From Aminipila butyrica (GTDB lineage: Bacteria > Bacillota > Clostridia > Peptostreptococcales > Anaerovoracaceae), in NCBI RefSeq assembly GCF_010669305.1, contig NZ_CP048649.1:1-64000 (forward strand): a stretch of DNA of 64,000 nucleotides, written 5' to 3'. Under the pieces are notes generated by a model. The model was not told the DNA's origin. It saw only the letters and a list, made by a program, of their open reading frames with translations, and ran no database searches. Shown here in pieces: positions 33,225-51,961 of the stretch. Every line of letters starts with the position of its first letter. Position 1 is the first letter of the stretch. The position numbers were made by a program, and so were the translations under genes.

Positions 33225-33340
33225 CTAGCAACGTCCTACTTTCCCAGGCAGCTGCCCGCCAAGTATCATCGGCGCTAAGGAGCTTAACTACTGTGTTCGA
33301 GATGGGAACAGGTGGAGCCTCCTCGCTATTGTCACTAGAT
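33225..33340 (-). rRNA. rrf: 5S ribosomal RNA, copy A
   Basis: The reverse strand has the conserved 5S core CCATCTCGAACACAG, AGTTAAGCTCC and the 3' half TGGGAAAGTAGGACG. The ends are approximate by a few bases. It is the last gene of the operon. Confidence 0.9.
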
Positions 33341-33420
33341 TCTAGCTTGTTTACTTGAGAGCGTACTCTCAAAACTGAATAATATACATGCTCTATCAGA
33401 TTTTTTCCTTGAAACCATTT

Positions 33421-36315
<2,895 letters not shown>

Positions 36316-36588
36316 GCAATTTACCTGTTTAGCGTTAAACAGGATTTAGTTTGTTAAGAAACTTCGTCATTCACACTTGTGTAAAGACTTGCATTTCTTC
36401 TGGTTTCTCGGTTGAAATCGTAGTTTCCCTTTAACAATTCTAAAAAGACTTGTCTTAGTTTAACTGTTCTTTTGTTATCTTTCGATAACCTCGATTTCGT
36501 ATCTATTTTTGTGTGTTATTAACACTTCTGATATTTATTTGCATATTATTCAGTTTTCAAAGTACGCTTAGAACTTCTTTTGAAGTTC

Positions 36589-36664
36589 TGGTGGAGAATA
36601 AGGGGATCGAACCCTTGACCCCCTGCGTGCAAGGCAGGTGCTCTCCCAGCTGAGCTAATTCCCC
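36589..36664 (-). tRNA. tRNA-Ala (TGC), copy A
   Basis: 76 bases with encoded CCA. Acceptor stem GGGGAAT / ATTCTCC, anticodon loop CTTGCAC with anticodon TGC, and T-loop GGTTCGATCC are visible. It lies in the 16S-23S spacer, a common arrangement in Firmicutes. Confidence 0.95.
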
Positions 36665-36694
36665 ATATAAAACTCATAGTGTAAAAGTTAGTCT

Positions 36695-38217
<1,523 letters not shown>

Positions 38218-38497
38218 AATGGTATTTAACTCAGATTGCTCTGATTCAAATCAAGTTTGTCTTTCGACTCAAGCTAAACACATTTGCGTTTGCTTGTTCT
38301 ATTCTTCACGTTTCCGTAAATCCTAGAATTATTGTTTTTAAGAAATTGTACGTTGACTTCCAAAACAAGTTTGGTTATCTTACCAATCATGCTGATTGAT
38401 TGTACTTAGTTTGGAGAATAACTTAATATTCTCTTGACTAATTCTTTTACACTATGAAGTTTTCAAGGTTCATGTCCCGCATTAACGGAACTTTTCA

Positions 38498-38526
38498 AGT
38501 ATACCATCTCTTTACAAAACTGTCAA
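38498..38526 (-). promoter_or_regulatory. rRNA operon A promoter P2
   Basis: Reverse strand TTGACA, 17 bases, TATACT: a near-consensus promoter about 280 bases upstream of the 16S gene. Confidence 0.85.
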
Positions 38527-38595
38527 CAACTTTTTTCAAGTTTTTCTCAGAAGAACTGAGGTAGCTGGCAGCCCGTTTCACGAGACAGCTTTAAT

Positions 38596-38624
38596 AGATT
38601 ACCAAAATTCGACCTCTATGTCAA
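38596..38624 (-). promoter_or_regulatory. rRNA operon A promoter P1
   Basis: Reverse strand TTGACA, 17 bases, TAATCT. The duplication ends 17 bp upstream of its -35, so the UP-element region differs between the copies: GCCCATTTT follows in copy A, TTCCAATC in copy B. Confidence 0.75.
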
Positions 38625-38753
38625 TATCTTTTTTCAAGTTTGCCCATTTTTTCTTTAAATATGCATTACTTACTGGTTTGAGGCTAAAATTAACGGTTAG
38701 TACACCCCATACCCCTATCAAAATCACCCCTCTGAAACCTTTTTTAAAAGCAG

Positions 38754-38782
38754 TTGATAGCTATTCAAACCTAGGGTAAAAT
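38754..38782 (+). promoter_or_regulatory. Promoter of the MNT-HEPN operon
   Basis: TTGATA, 17 bases, TAAAAT, about 45 bases before the MNT start. It lies in the 450-bp unique segment, so HEPN copy A lacks it. Confidence 0.6.
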
Positions 38783-38826
38783 AGAAAGAAGCCAGATAGA
38801 AGAAGAAAAATGGAAAGGGATTAACT

Positions 38827-39162
38827 ATGCACAGCACTTTGCTATCTATGCAAACGGAATTGAATAGCATCATTACTCAAGTGATTTCCAGTTGCGAGGC
38901 CGAAAAAATTATTTTATTTGGCTCTCGATCCAGGGAGCACTATCGAGAAAATAGTGACTTTGATCTATGCATCATCTGCCCTAGCAATAATAAAAGAAGG
39001 ACACTGGCCAATCTTTATTGTAATGTGGATTCCAATTATCCAATTGATTTTTTACTTTACACTCCTACGGAATGGCGGCAAGCGGTAAAAGATGTTTGCA
39101 GTTTTGCCTATGCAATTAATCAGGAGGGGGTCGTGTTGTATGGTAGACAGTGTGAGATATAA
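38827..39162 (+). CDS. MNT-domain nucleotidyltransferase, antitoxin of a HEPN-MNT pair
   Basis: 111 residues with the minimal nucleotidyltransferase motif GSRSREHYRENSDFDLCII: Gly-Ser followed by Asp-x-Asp, the metal-binding acidic pair. In HEPN-MNT modules this protein neutralises the HEPN toxin, in some systems by adding AMP to it. The gene overlaps the HEPN start by 23 bases, ensuring coupled translation. It is the only complete MNT gene in the window, lying between the two large repeats, with its 3' end inside copy B. Confidence 0.85.
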   Translation: MHSTLLSMQTELNSIITQVISSCEAEKIILFGSRSREHYRENSDFDLCIICPSNNKRRTLANLYCNVDSNYPIDFLLYTPTEWRQAVKDVCSFAYAINQEGVVLYGRQCEI

Positions 39163-39535
39163 AGATTGGTTTTCTGCCGGACATAAGGACTTGAAAAGTG
39201 CCCGAATCTTGTTAGACCATGATGGTGACTATACCATTATCGCCTTTCATTGTCAGCAGGCCATCGAAAAATACTTAAAGGGCTATCTGCTTTTAGAAAC
39301 CCATGAACTAGAAAAAGGTCATAGCCTAATTCTGCTGATTAAAAAAATACAAGTTTTTGACAGCGGCATCCAGCAATTTATGAAGGATTGCGCTTTTGTC
39401 AATCAGTTCTACATTGAAACCCGCTATCCTGCCGATGCCCCACTGGAATTGGATCAAAATGAGATGAAGGAGTGTCTAAGCATCGTCAATCAAATCCTCA
39501 TATATTTAAATCAAAGGCTGCAAGAAACAACATGA
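39140..39535 (+). CDS. HEPN-domain protein, copy B (paired with MNT)
   Basis: 131 residues, the same sequence as copy A. Here it is the second gene of the MNT-HEPN operon and overlaps the MNT stop by 23 bases. Start ATG 39140 follows CAGGAGGGGG. A short C-terminal helix (LSIVNQILIYLNQRLQ) completes the domain. Confidence 0.85.
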   Translation: MVDSVRYKDWFSAGHKDLKSARILLDHDGDYTIIAFHCQQAIEKYLKGYLLLETHELEKGHSLILLIKKIQVFDSGIQQFMKDCAFVNQFYIETRYPADAPLELDQNEMKECLSIVNQILIYLNQRLQETT

Positions 39536-39558
39536 AACCGCCATCGGGCGGTTTTTTC
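39536..39558 (+). terminator. Terminator of the MNT-HEPN operon
   Basis: Same AACCGCC / GGCGGTT hairpin and T-run as after copy A. Confidence 0.9.
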
Positions 39559-39681
39559 ATACAGTCGCTTTCCTTCTTTCGCTGTCCGATCTTTCACGGC
39601 AGCTAAAGCTGTTCAAACTACCCAGGAGCATCCGCTTCGATTCTTGGACCACTTGCTTGAATAGGTTGCTTTGTTCAACAT

Positions 39682-39719
39682 AAAAAATATGACTACCCAA
39701 CTGGATAGTCATATTTTTT
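39682..39719. terminator. Terminator of rRNA operon B
   Basis: Same 14-bp AT-rich stem as in copy A, just after 5S copy B. Confidence 0.9.
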
Positions 39720-39723
39720 CAAA

Positions 39724-39839
39724 CTAGCAACGTCCTACTTTCCCAGGCAGCTGCCCGCCAAGTATCATCGGCGCTAAGGAGCTTAACTACTGTGTTCGAG
39801 ATGGGAACAGGTGGAGCCTCCTCGCTATTGTCACTAGAT
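39724..39839 (-). rRNA. rrf: 5S ribosomal RNA, copy B
   Basis: Same sequence as 33225-33340; ends approximate. Confidence 0.9.
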
Positions 39840-39919
39840 TCTAGCTTGTTTACTTGAGAGCGTACTCTCAAAACTGAATAATATACATGCTCTATCAGAT
39901 TTTTTCCTTGAAACCATTT

Positions 39920-42814
<2,895 letters not shown>

Positions 42815-43087
42815 GCAATTTACCTGTTTAGCGTTAAACAGGATTTAGTTTGTTAAGAAACTTCGTCATTCACACTTGTGTAAAGACTTGCATTTCTTCT
42901 GGTTTCTCGGTTGAAATCGTAGTTTCCCTTTAACAATTCTAAAAAGACTTGTCTTAGTTTAACTGTTCTTTTGTTATCTTTCGATAACCTCGATTTCGTA
43001 TCTATTTTTGTGTGTTATTAACACTTCTGATATTTATTTGCATATTATTCAGTTTTCAAAGTACGCTTAGAACTTCTTTTGAAGTTC

Positions 43088-43163
43088 TGGTGGAGAATAA
43101 GGGGATCGAACCCTTGACCCCCTGCGTGCAAGGCAGGTGCTCTCCCAGCTGAGCTAATTCCCC
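43088..43163 (-). tRNA. tRNA-Ala (TGC), copy B
   Basis: Same as 36589-36664: anticodon TGC in CTTGCAC, encoded CCA, located in the 16S-23S spacer. Confidence 0.95.
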
Positions 43164-43193
43164 ATATAAAACTCATAGTGTAAAAGTTAGTCT

Positions 43194-44716
<1,523 letters not shown>

Positions 44717-44996
44717 AATGGTATTTAACTCAGATTGCTCTGATTCAAATCAAGTTTGTCTTTCGACTCAAGCTAAACACATTTGCGTTTGCTTGTTCTA
44801 TTCTTCACGTTTCCGTAAATCCTAGAATTATTGTTTTTAAGAAATTGTACGTTGACTTCCAAAACAAGTTTGGTTATCTTACCAATCATGCTGATTGATT
44901 GTACTTAGTTTGGAGAATAACTTAATATTCTCTTGACTAATTCTTTTACACTATGAAGTTTTCAAGGTTCATGTCCCGCATTAACGGAACTTTTCA

Positions 44997-45025
44997 AGTA
45001 TACCATCTCTTTACAAAACTGTCAA
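44997..45025 (-). promoter_or_regulatory. rRNA operon B promoter P2
   Basis: TTGACA, 17 bases, TATACT on the reverse strand, same as in copy A. Confidence 0.85.
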
Positions 45026-45094
45026 CAACTTTTTTCAAGTTTTTCTCAGAAGAACTGAGGTAGCTGGCAGCCCGTTTCACGAGACAGCTTTAAT

Positions 45095-45123
45095 AGATTA
45101 CCAAAATTCGACCTCTATGTCAA
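45095..45123 (-). promoter_or_regulatory. rRNA operon B promoter P1
   Basis: TTGACA, 17 bases, TAATCT on the reverse strand. The upstream A/T-rich sequence differs from copy A beyond 45140. Confidence 0.75.
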
Positions 45124-45267
45124 TATCTTTTTTCAAGTTTTTCCAATCTTTTTAATCTCTCTTCTTTTCCCTTTATCCAAATCCGCTAAATGGCGTCTAT
45201 CCTTAAAACACAATCTACATTCTATATAGAAAAGTTCTTCCTATTCTATAGTATACCTTAACAAAGT

Positions 45268-45306
45268 AAAACAGGATTTCTCCTTTTAATGAAGAAACCC
45301 TGTTTT
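45268..45306 (-). terminator. Terminator of the giant surface protein gene
   Basis: Reverse strand AAAACAGG-GTTTCT paired with AGAAAT-CCTGTTTT (one mismatch), directly after the stop at 45339. Confidence 0.8.
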
Positions 45307-45338
45307 CTATTTAATTAAGTCGGCCTACTTCTTATTGC

Positions 45339-48300
45339 TTATTTTACAATATCTTCAGCAAAACGCTTTAAGATAGTGGCAACCTCGGCGCGAGTGGCAC
45401 TCCCGCCCGGGGCCAATGTATCTGCTGTTCGTCCAGTAAGAAGGCCCTGTGCGTTTGCCCACTTAGTAGCTTCTGTCGCCCAAGCATGGACCACTGCCTC
45501 ATCGGCAAAGCGGGTGAGCTCTGCTGTCTTTGTCACATCATAGCTCTTATATTTCGCATAATTGTACAGAATGGTTGCCAACTGTTCTCTGGTAACATAA
45601 CTGTTTGTTCCAAACAATCCATTCCCCATTCCTGTCACAATACCGCTTTCATTTGCCCAGACAATGGCATCTGTATACCACAGACCGCTCTTTACATCGC
45701 TAAAGCTATTGTCCCCCGAAACAGCCGGCGAACCAGCTAACCGATAGAGAACCGTCACCAACATGGAGCGGGTCATGTTATCATTCGGGCCAAATTCAGA
45801 GGCTGTGAGTCCATTAAAGAGTTTATTTTTTGCTGCATGTTCTACAGCACCGTAAAACCAATCCTTTTCTTTCACATCGGCAAAGGTATTCTGCCACACA
45901 GCGGAGTACCCTACTAAATATTTAGATAGATGAGTAGTGGTAAAGCTCGTCATGCCCTTAGTTTTATCATACTGAGAGGTCATCTTCTCTAGCTTCCCAT
46001 CATTACTGAGGTACCACACTGTAACGCCTTCAGCTTTTTCGCCATCCTTTAAGGCATATGGAAGAGAAATCGTGATGCTCTTGCCGTCAAAACTGCTGAT
46101 GGTCTCCTGTCCACTGAGGACGGATATGTCGAATACCGCGTTACTGCCTGCCGCTTTTTGTTGCTCTGTTGTCAAAGCTTTTGTTTCTACAGCCTCAACA
46201 GCTATCGTGATGCTTTTGCCTGTCATCTGAGAAACAATCGAATCCAACACGCTATTTGACAAGGCTACAGTTCCTATTGGAATCTGGATAATTAGCTTAG
46301 AGGATGTTTGAACAGACAAGGCGTTCAAGGCATCCTGATTCAACGTAACCTGCGCCGAGGTTACTGTCCCGCTAATCTTTGGCGCAATAACAATATCTCC
46401 GCTGTTAGATTTCACTTCGGCAATGGCATCCTTCATATCTTTTAAAGAAAGAGTTGTTTCTGCTTTTCCGCCACTAACCTTGGCTGTCGGGGTAAGAGTC
46501 TGTGCTGCATCCGCTCCGCTGGCTCCCGCAGAAGAGGAACCTCCACCCCACTTGTCACTGCCTTCTTCCTTCGTGTAATCGTCCGTGTAATGGAAGACTA
46601 TTTTATCTCCATCTTCTAAGAATTGCTGAGATACACCAACCTCTGGGTGTGTTCCATTCAGTGTATACATCCAGCCGGAACGAGGCCCATTAGTAAACTC
46701 TTTTAGCCAGTTCTTTGTTCCTGGCACTTGAATGCCAGAAATATATAATGTTTTATATTGGTTGTTTGCCGTACCTTCAAAATTAATATCAGCAGCAGAA
46801 AGTGCTTTTCTGAACAAATCTTCTACCGTAGCATTGATATCAACCGTATAGCTGGTTTTGGGAATCCATGTCTCTAGATTGTTTTTCTTCAAGGTATGAA
46901 TGTTTTTGTCCTCTTCACTGTCGTGGATATCATCTCCCAAAAGAGTAAAGGAAACATTAATGTCGTTTTTTTCAGGTGTAACAGTTTTCAGTATGGTAAC
47001 TACAAATTCCGTCTTTACTGCACCATAGGCTGCGGTCAGAGTCACTAGACCTCTCTTGCTGCTGTCAAACCCCGTGATGGTGACGCCTTCATCCAACGTC
47101 GGATTGGTGATTGTCCCATCACTCCACTCAGCGGTAAAGGTAATTCCAGCTAGATTCAGCTTATCCCCAATATAGTATTCCTCTTGGTAATCACCAGACA
47201 CCGTCAGATTAGTGACAACGGCCTTAGTTACCGTATGACTAGGGTATCCATTTTGTCCTTGTACCCAGTTTTTATAGCTGTCTTCTCCATCATTTAGCAA
47301 TGGAATAAGGGAACCATCAGCCATAATTTCAGCAGTTACCTTTTTACCCAAGGTATCGCTGTCCGTGCCTAATGGATCATCCGTACGATTGTGGTTCTTT
47401 TTGGAAACACCCGTAGGCTCTGTAGGAAGTTCCACAGAGGTGTCAAAATAGTTTTTGCATAACTCTGTCTCATGAGTTTTACAGCTGGTATCCACAGAAT
47501 CAATTCTGCCTATGCTCCGCAAAACTCCCTCCGCATAATAATAGTTATTTTCAATAATGTTCGTCTTATTGAGAGAGCGGAAATATCCGATGATACCCCC
47601 AGCAATGCCGCCTTCTCCAGTTGCCGTCAAGTTACCGGAAAAGACATTGTTGCGAATATAAGCGTTTCCCCAGTTTTGAGCGATACCATTTTCGCCGCCC
47701 AAAATGCCGCCTACTTTATCTGTACCAGTTATATTTGCTGCAACAATACAATTTTGAACGCTGGCGCAAGGTGTATTCGGTGCCGAAATAGAGTTATAAC
47801 CTGCTGCGGCAATTCCGCCGGCGCAGCTTCCCGTAGCGATAACAGTGCCATAGAACTCACAGTTACTATAGGCGTATGGGCCCATAGACTGTCCTTTGAC
47901 ACCTCCGATTCCCCCTACATTGTTTACACCATAAACATCTGCGTAGCTGACACAGTTGAGAAACTGTCCACTTACTTCTCCTGCGAAGGAACCTACATTA
48001 GAAAGACCAGAAGATGCATCGGTAGTCTTATTGTAGCCAATTTTAACATTAGATTCTACTGTACAATTTATAAAATTACAAACATTGCCGCCAGAGGCGT
48101 ACCCACCGAGAAATCCTCCCATTCTAATGCTCGAACCACTTTTTAATATAACATTTGTCACATTGAGGGTGTCAGGACAGCCTGGAGCATAACTTCCGCC
48201 AGTACCTTCATTATAATTGCCGTCGGTACCATAATCTACCACATAATTAGTTAACAGAGCATAATCCGCCATGTACGGAGCATATATGTTGAGATTCTGA

Positions 48301-51300
48301 ACGGTTGCCTCTCTTGCATAAGCCAACAGAGCCTTGCTGCCTTCTGCAAAGGTAAGTGTGTGATCTTTACCGTTCAAGGTGCCAGAAAACGGAAGAATAT
48401 TAGCTCCATTTCCAGCATTGGCTGCTCCCGCCTTTAGCATGCCAATACCAGTCCAGTCTTTTGAAAGCGTAATATCGTTTTGTATGGCCAGGTACATTCC
48501 CTCAAAGCTATATCCCTGTGCCACCAAAGAAGCTACAGATGCAAAATCCTCCGGGGTAGATATCTGATAAGGTTGATTTGGTGTACCAGAACCAGCAAGT
48601 GGAACATCTACCGGCGCACGTTCTTTCACGGCAATTTCAGCTACATCAGAGGTCACCTGTGAACTCATTCCTTGCAGCGCAGAGGTGATGATGCAGTAAT
48701 AATACTTTGTTCCTACTTCTGTAGGATTCCCCAAGGCATAAGACGAAGTCGTCGCGCCTACTATGGGCGTCCCACCTATTGTGCTGTTTTCTGTATTTTC
48801 GTACCACTGATAGGTTATCGCCCCATATACAGGAGATTTAAGACTGACTGTCAGATTTGCAGCCTTATCCCCTTGTGTATATACTGCACCTTTAGGCTGA
48901 GCTGATATAGTATTGACAGGTGCAGCAGTAGCCTTTAGAAACACATAAATATTGCTGGAGTTGGTTTTATAAGTCTTTCCATTAAAAGTATATTTTGCCT
49001 GGTAGTAATACCACTTTCCTTTATCATTGACTTGACCTAAATCTGTCTTCGGCGTGATAGTCCAGGTTGTATCTAAGACAGAGCCACCGCTGTTGGCATT
49101 GGAGTTGCTGAGAATCCAATTTCCGCCCCAGGTGCCTCCCTCTGCTGCGGTTGTACATTCTACCTCTAGCAACGCAGCTGCATCCCCTACATTATAGACA
49201 TATCCCTTTGTATCTGAATAAGTATACCCGTCGCTTGGCAGCTCAGGCACTTCATTTTTAACCGTTACAACCGGTGTAGGATCTGGATAAACAGCAACGG
49301 ACACCATCTCCGTATCGGTCTCATTGCCGCTTCCTTGTTGCGAATTGATTATCCTGCAAAAGTAATAGGTTGTCCCAACCTGAACCGTCGCAGGTGTATA
49401 TGTATAGGAAGTGGCATTTTCAATTGCTTCAGCTCCTTCAACAGAATTTGTGTTATTCTTATACCACTGGTAGGACAAAACTCCGTTGGCACTAGAACGG
49501 ACACTCAAATCCTTAGCAGACTCCCCAACTACATAAACGGCCCCCTCTGGCTGCTTTATTATAAAAGGCTTACTCTCTAATGGTTCTTTTTTAAGAGTTA
49601 AGGTATATGTATTTTCCTGTTTACCGGCTCCACTGACTTTAACAGGAACAGACATGGTTCCGTCCTCATTCCAGTTATAGATCAACGTATACGCCGCACC
49701 ATTTACGGCCTTTTGCCCATTAATAGTAATTTCATAGTTATTGCTATAAGGCGTGGCAGTGATATCGATGCCCTCTTTCGTACTATCTGCGTAAATGCTA
49801 TAGTTTTCAGTTGCCTTATCAAATCCAGGTGTCATAATACCGCCGACAACAAGGCCTTTCAGGGTAGCGATTTGGTTTACATGAATTTGATAATCCGTTG
49901 TTTTATTCCCATTATGATTAATAAATACATCCACATAGCCCTTGCTAAATGAAGCAGAGGTATAGGCGGAGTTTGACCAGCCTCCCCACGAGTTACTGTA
50001 CATAACTGCGTAGTTCTGCGACCCAATGGTATAGCCCCCTCCTCTGACAATATCACTTGCTCCAGGAGCTTTAGCCGCAACAAAAAGGCTGCTTGTATAA
50101 TCCGGAACAGTAACGGTATACCCAGTCAGCTTGGCGCTTTCAAACTGAGGTGTCATAGGAATCGGCTCTGCCCCTTTGTTGTATGCATCCTGATTTTCAT
50201 ACAGATTGAGGCTTTCAAATACAGGCGCTGCATAAACATTGACCCTGAACAGCGGCATTATCGCCGGCGTTGTGCCCGCCTCTATACTGTCATCAGGAAT
50301 ATAAGCTGAAACAAGATATTGTCCTGGGGTATCAAATTTCAGCGTAACGACTCCGAGGTCATCGGATTTTATCCCTTCTATATCGGTTTTTGCTCCTGTG
50401 GTAGTATTGATATAGCAAAGTTGCGCTCCTCCAATTGGTACTCTTTTCGTCTGAAGAGTCTGATTGTCAATACACCCATACCAACCAATAGAATAACCAT
50501 AGAGGTAAAAGTTCTTTCCATATCCGACAGAAAAATCATACGAAGAGATTCCAGTGGTTTTATCTGTAGTAAACTCCACACAGTTATCCAAACCAGAGAT
50601 GTCCTGGTAAATATAAAATTCAACCAGATCATTATTTGCAATGCCGGCATTTGCAACATTATAGCCTGTATAATACCCTTGGTTTAAGGTATTATCGTGA
50701 GGTTGTTTACCGTTTACTGAAAATCCACAGTTCATCGTCTCCTGTCCAAAAATTGTTTTAATCGAACCGGATTCAACATCTAACAGGGTACTGGCATTTT
50801 CTTTCGTAAAGTCTCCTTCAAATACAACTTGATGGGCTTTCACCAGAACGTCCAGTGCAGAGACCCCAGTTTCTACTTCATCTATGTAGCCATAGCTTTC
50901 CGCTAAGTCTTCAGAAACTTCCACCCCCAGCTGCGGAGCACACAGAAACCCATTGACGGCCTGCGCCGTAAAATCAATTTTTACGGTATCTGCTTCCGTT
51001 TCCTCCTCCGCCAATTCGCTCTCTAGGGTATTTACAACGTTTATTACGTCTTCTCCTGTGCTATCATCGTCAGAACTCTCCTCATTCTGACCATCCTTTT
51101 CGTTTTGTCTGTCTTGTTCTTTGTTTGACATTACGTCTTGCGCATTGTCGTCCAAATCGCCCAGCTCTGCTTTATTGTCATTCTCGGTAAGATTCCTTCC
51201 AGGTGAACCATCTGTTACCAATTCCGAAAGGATATTTTGCGTATCCGCTGTACCGCTTACCTCTTCCGCAAAGGCGCTCGGCATCATAGAGAGCACAATA

Positions 51301-51344
51301 AGAATAGATAAAATTATAGATAAGGCTTTTTTTCTCACTTTCAT
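45339..51344 (-). CDS. Giant SLH-anchored surface protein with two transcobalamin-like (DUF4430) domains
   Basis: 2,001 residues. Signal peptide 1-26 (MKVRKKALSIILSILIVLSM, cleavage after SAFA); acidic linker to about 118; first DUF4430-like domain about 118-250 (GFSVNGKQPHDN); cadherin-like sandwich 495-586; Ig-like domains about 593-680 and 810-900; beta-helix region of GLUG type about 918-1300; bacterial Ig-like 1376-1455; second DUF4430 about 1461-1593 (SGWMYTLNGTHPEVGVSQ); a beta-rich domain 1615-1810; three SLH repeats 1817-2001 (FADVKEKDWFYGAVEHA) that bind cell-wall polymer. DUF4430 corresponds to the C-terminal beta domain of transcobalamin and intrinsic factor. With a cobalamin riboswitch upstream, the protein is a candidate extracellular corrinoid-binding protein. 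RBS AAAGGAAG. Single-gene unit. Confidence 0.85.
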   Translation of the reverse strand: MKVRKKALSIILSILIVLSMMPSAFAEEVSGTADTQNILSELVTDGSPGRNLTENDNKAELGDLDDNAQDVMSNKEQDRQNEKDGQNEESSDDDSTGEDVINVVNTLESELAEEETEADTVKIDFTAQAVNGFLCAPQLGVEVSEDLAESYGYIDEVETGVSALDVLVKAHQVVFEGDFTKENASTLLDVESGSIKTIFGQETMNCGFSVNGKQPHDNTLNQGYYTGYNVANAGIANNDLVEFYIYQDISGLDNCVEFTTDKTTGISSYDFSVGYGKNFYLYGYSIGWYGCIDNQTLQTKRVPIGGAQLCYINTTTGAKTDIEGIKSDDLGVVTLKFDTPGQYLVSAYIPDDSIEAGTTPAIMPLFRVNVYAAPVFESLNLYENQDAYNKGAEPIPMTPQFESAKLTGYTVTVPDYTSSLFVAAKAPGASDIVRGGGYTIGSQNYAVMYSNSWGGWSNSAYTSASFSKGYVDVFINHNGNKTTDYQIHVNQIATLKGLVVGGIMTPGFDKATENYSIYADSTKEGIDITATPYSNNYEITINGQKAVNGAAYTLIYNWNEDGTMSVPVKVSGAGKQENTYTLTLKKEPLESKPFIIKQPEGAVYVVGESAKDLSVRSSANGVLSYQWYKNNTNSVEGAEAIENATSYTYTPATVQVGTTYYFCRIINSQQGSGNETDTEMVSVAVYPDPTPVVTVKNEVPELPSDGYTYSDTKGYVYNVGDAAALLEVECTTAAEGGTWGGNWILSNSNANSGGSVLDTTWTITPKTDLGQVNDKGKWYYYQAKYTFNGKTYKTNSSNIYVFLKATAAPVNTISAQPKGAVYTQGDKAANLTVSLKSPVYGAITYQWYENTENSTIGGTPIVGATTSSYALGNPTEVGTKYYYCIITSALQGMSSQVTSDVAEIAVKERAPVDVPLAGSGTPNQPYQISTPEDFASVASLVAQGYSFEGMYLAIQNDITLSKDWTGIGMLKAGAANAGNGANILPFSGTLNGKDHTLTFAEGSKALLAYAREATVQNLNIYAPYMADYALLTNYVVDYGTDGNYNEGTGGSYAPGCPDTLNVTNVILKSGSSIRMGGFLGGYASGGNVCNFINCTVESNVKIGYNKTTDASSGLSNVGSFAGEVSGQFLNCVSYADVYGVNNVGGIGGVKGQSMGPYAYSNCEFYGTVIATGSCAGGIAAAGYNSISAPNTPCASVQNCIVAANITGTDKVGGILGGENGIAQNWGNAYIRNNVFSGNLTATGEGGIAGGIIGYFRSLNKTNIIENNYYYAEGVLRSIGRIDSVDTSCKTHETELCKNYFDTSVELPTEPTGVSKKNHNRTDDPLGTDSDTLGKKVTAEIMADGSLIPLLNDGEDSYKNWVQGQNGYPSHTVTKAVVTNLTVSGDYQEEYYIGDKLNLAGITFTAEWSDGTITNPTLDEGVTITGFDSSKRGLVTLTAAYGAVKTEFVVTILKTVTPEKNDINVSFTLLGDDIHDSEEDKNIHTLKKNNLETWIPKTSYTVDINATVEDLFRKALSAADINFEGTANNQYKTLYISGIQVPGTKNWLKEFTNGPRSGWMYTLNGTHPEVGVSQQFLEDGDKIVFHYTDDYTKEEGSDKWGGGSSSAGASGADAAQTLTPTAKVSGGKAETTLSLKDMKDAIAEVKSNSGDIVIAPKISGTVTSAQVTLNQDALNALSVQTSSKLIIQIPIGTVALSNSVLDSIVSQMTGKSITIAVEAVETKALTTEQQKAAGSNAVFDISVLSGQETISSFDGKSITISLPYALKDGEKAEGVTVWYLSNDGKLEKMTSQYDKTKGMTSFTTTHLSKYLVGYSAVWQNTFADVKEKDWFYGAVEHAAKNKLFNGLTASEFGPNDNMTRSMLVTVLYRLAGSPAVSGDNSFSDVKSGLWYTDAIVWANESGIVTGMGNGLFGTNSYVTREQLATILYNYAKYKSYDVTKTAELTRFADEAVVHAWATEATKWANAQGLLTGRTADTLAPGGSATRAEVATILKRFAEDIVK

Positions 51345-51542
51345 TAATACTTCCTTTCTTTAGATTTTTACTGAATAAATTATTGTAATCAAGGTTTGTT
51401 CACATGCCTATTATATCTTTATATTCAAAAAACCTCCTTTCTTCAGCTTACTACTCGCCCTCTTTCATAAAATAAAACTGGCAGTATAAAGTAAACCGTC
51501 TATAATAATTCTGCCACTTTTTTGACGTGCATTTTTCCACAC

Positions 51543-51570
51543 AAAAAAACTGTGGCTCAATGCCACAGTT
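51543..51570 (-). terminator. Intrinsic terminator of the cobalamin riboswitch
   Basis: Reverse strand AACTGTGGC-ATTGA-GCCACAGTT followed by a T-run, between the aptamer and the surface protein gene. Probable expression platform: termination when cobalamin is bound. Confidence 0.85.
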
Positions 51571-51599
51571 CCGTTTTCAACTGCATCTTAATGTACTTT

Positions 51600-51850
51600 A
51601 AACCGCCACAAACACTGCGCTCTTGTTCCAAGAGTGCCAAGTTTTCACCTTTACCGAGGTTGTTTAAACTTATGTCTGTATTCTGACTTGTGCCTCATCA
51701 TCTTTTGCCTGCCTTCCCAAGTTCCACTCAGTGGCTGCTCATCTTCAGAGCTGTGGCTCAGACTCCGCACTTACAGCGGCGGTACCGTCCCGGACTTTCA
51801 CCGGAGTTCCTCTTACCCGCATACGGTTTCCCGCCACGGTACATAAAATA
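51600..51850 (-). promoter_or_regulatory. Cobalamin (B12) riboswitch
   Basis: Reverse strand shows the conserved elements in order: AACTCCGGTGAAAGTCCGGG, ACGGTACCGCCGCTGTAA, the B12 box AGCCACTGAGTGG with TTGGGAAGGC (51735-51711), and AAGTCAGAATAC. The order and spacing match the class-I (adenosylcobalamin) aptamer. It is oriented toward the giant SLH protein gene at 51344, with a terminator between them. Ends are approximate. Confidence 0.9.
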
Positions 51851-51888
51851 CATCGTATCCAATCCGTTATTTTCCCTTTATCTTTTTC

Positions 51889-51917
51889 ATATTATCAATA
51901 AATTTTCAATGTGTCAA
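51889..51917 (-). promoter_or_regulatory. Promoter of the riboswitch-surface protein transcript
   Basis: Reverse strand TTGACA (51917-51912), a 17-base spacer and TAATAT (51894-51889), placing the transcript start about 30 bases before the aptamer. Confidence 0.75.
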
Positions 51918-51961
51918 GCGCTGCTTCTACCCTCTAACTATCCATATTTTTCTTAGCATTT

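Noticed and set aside
47472..48146. 224-codon forward frame inside the giant surface protein gene
   Set aside because: It is antisense to the beta-helix region, with no Shine-Dalgarno; the reverse frame has signal peptide and domains over its whole length.
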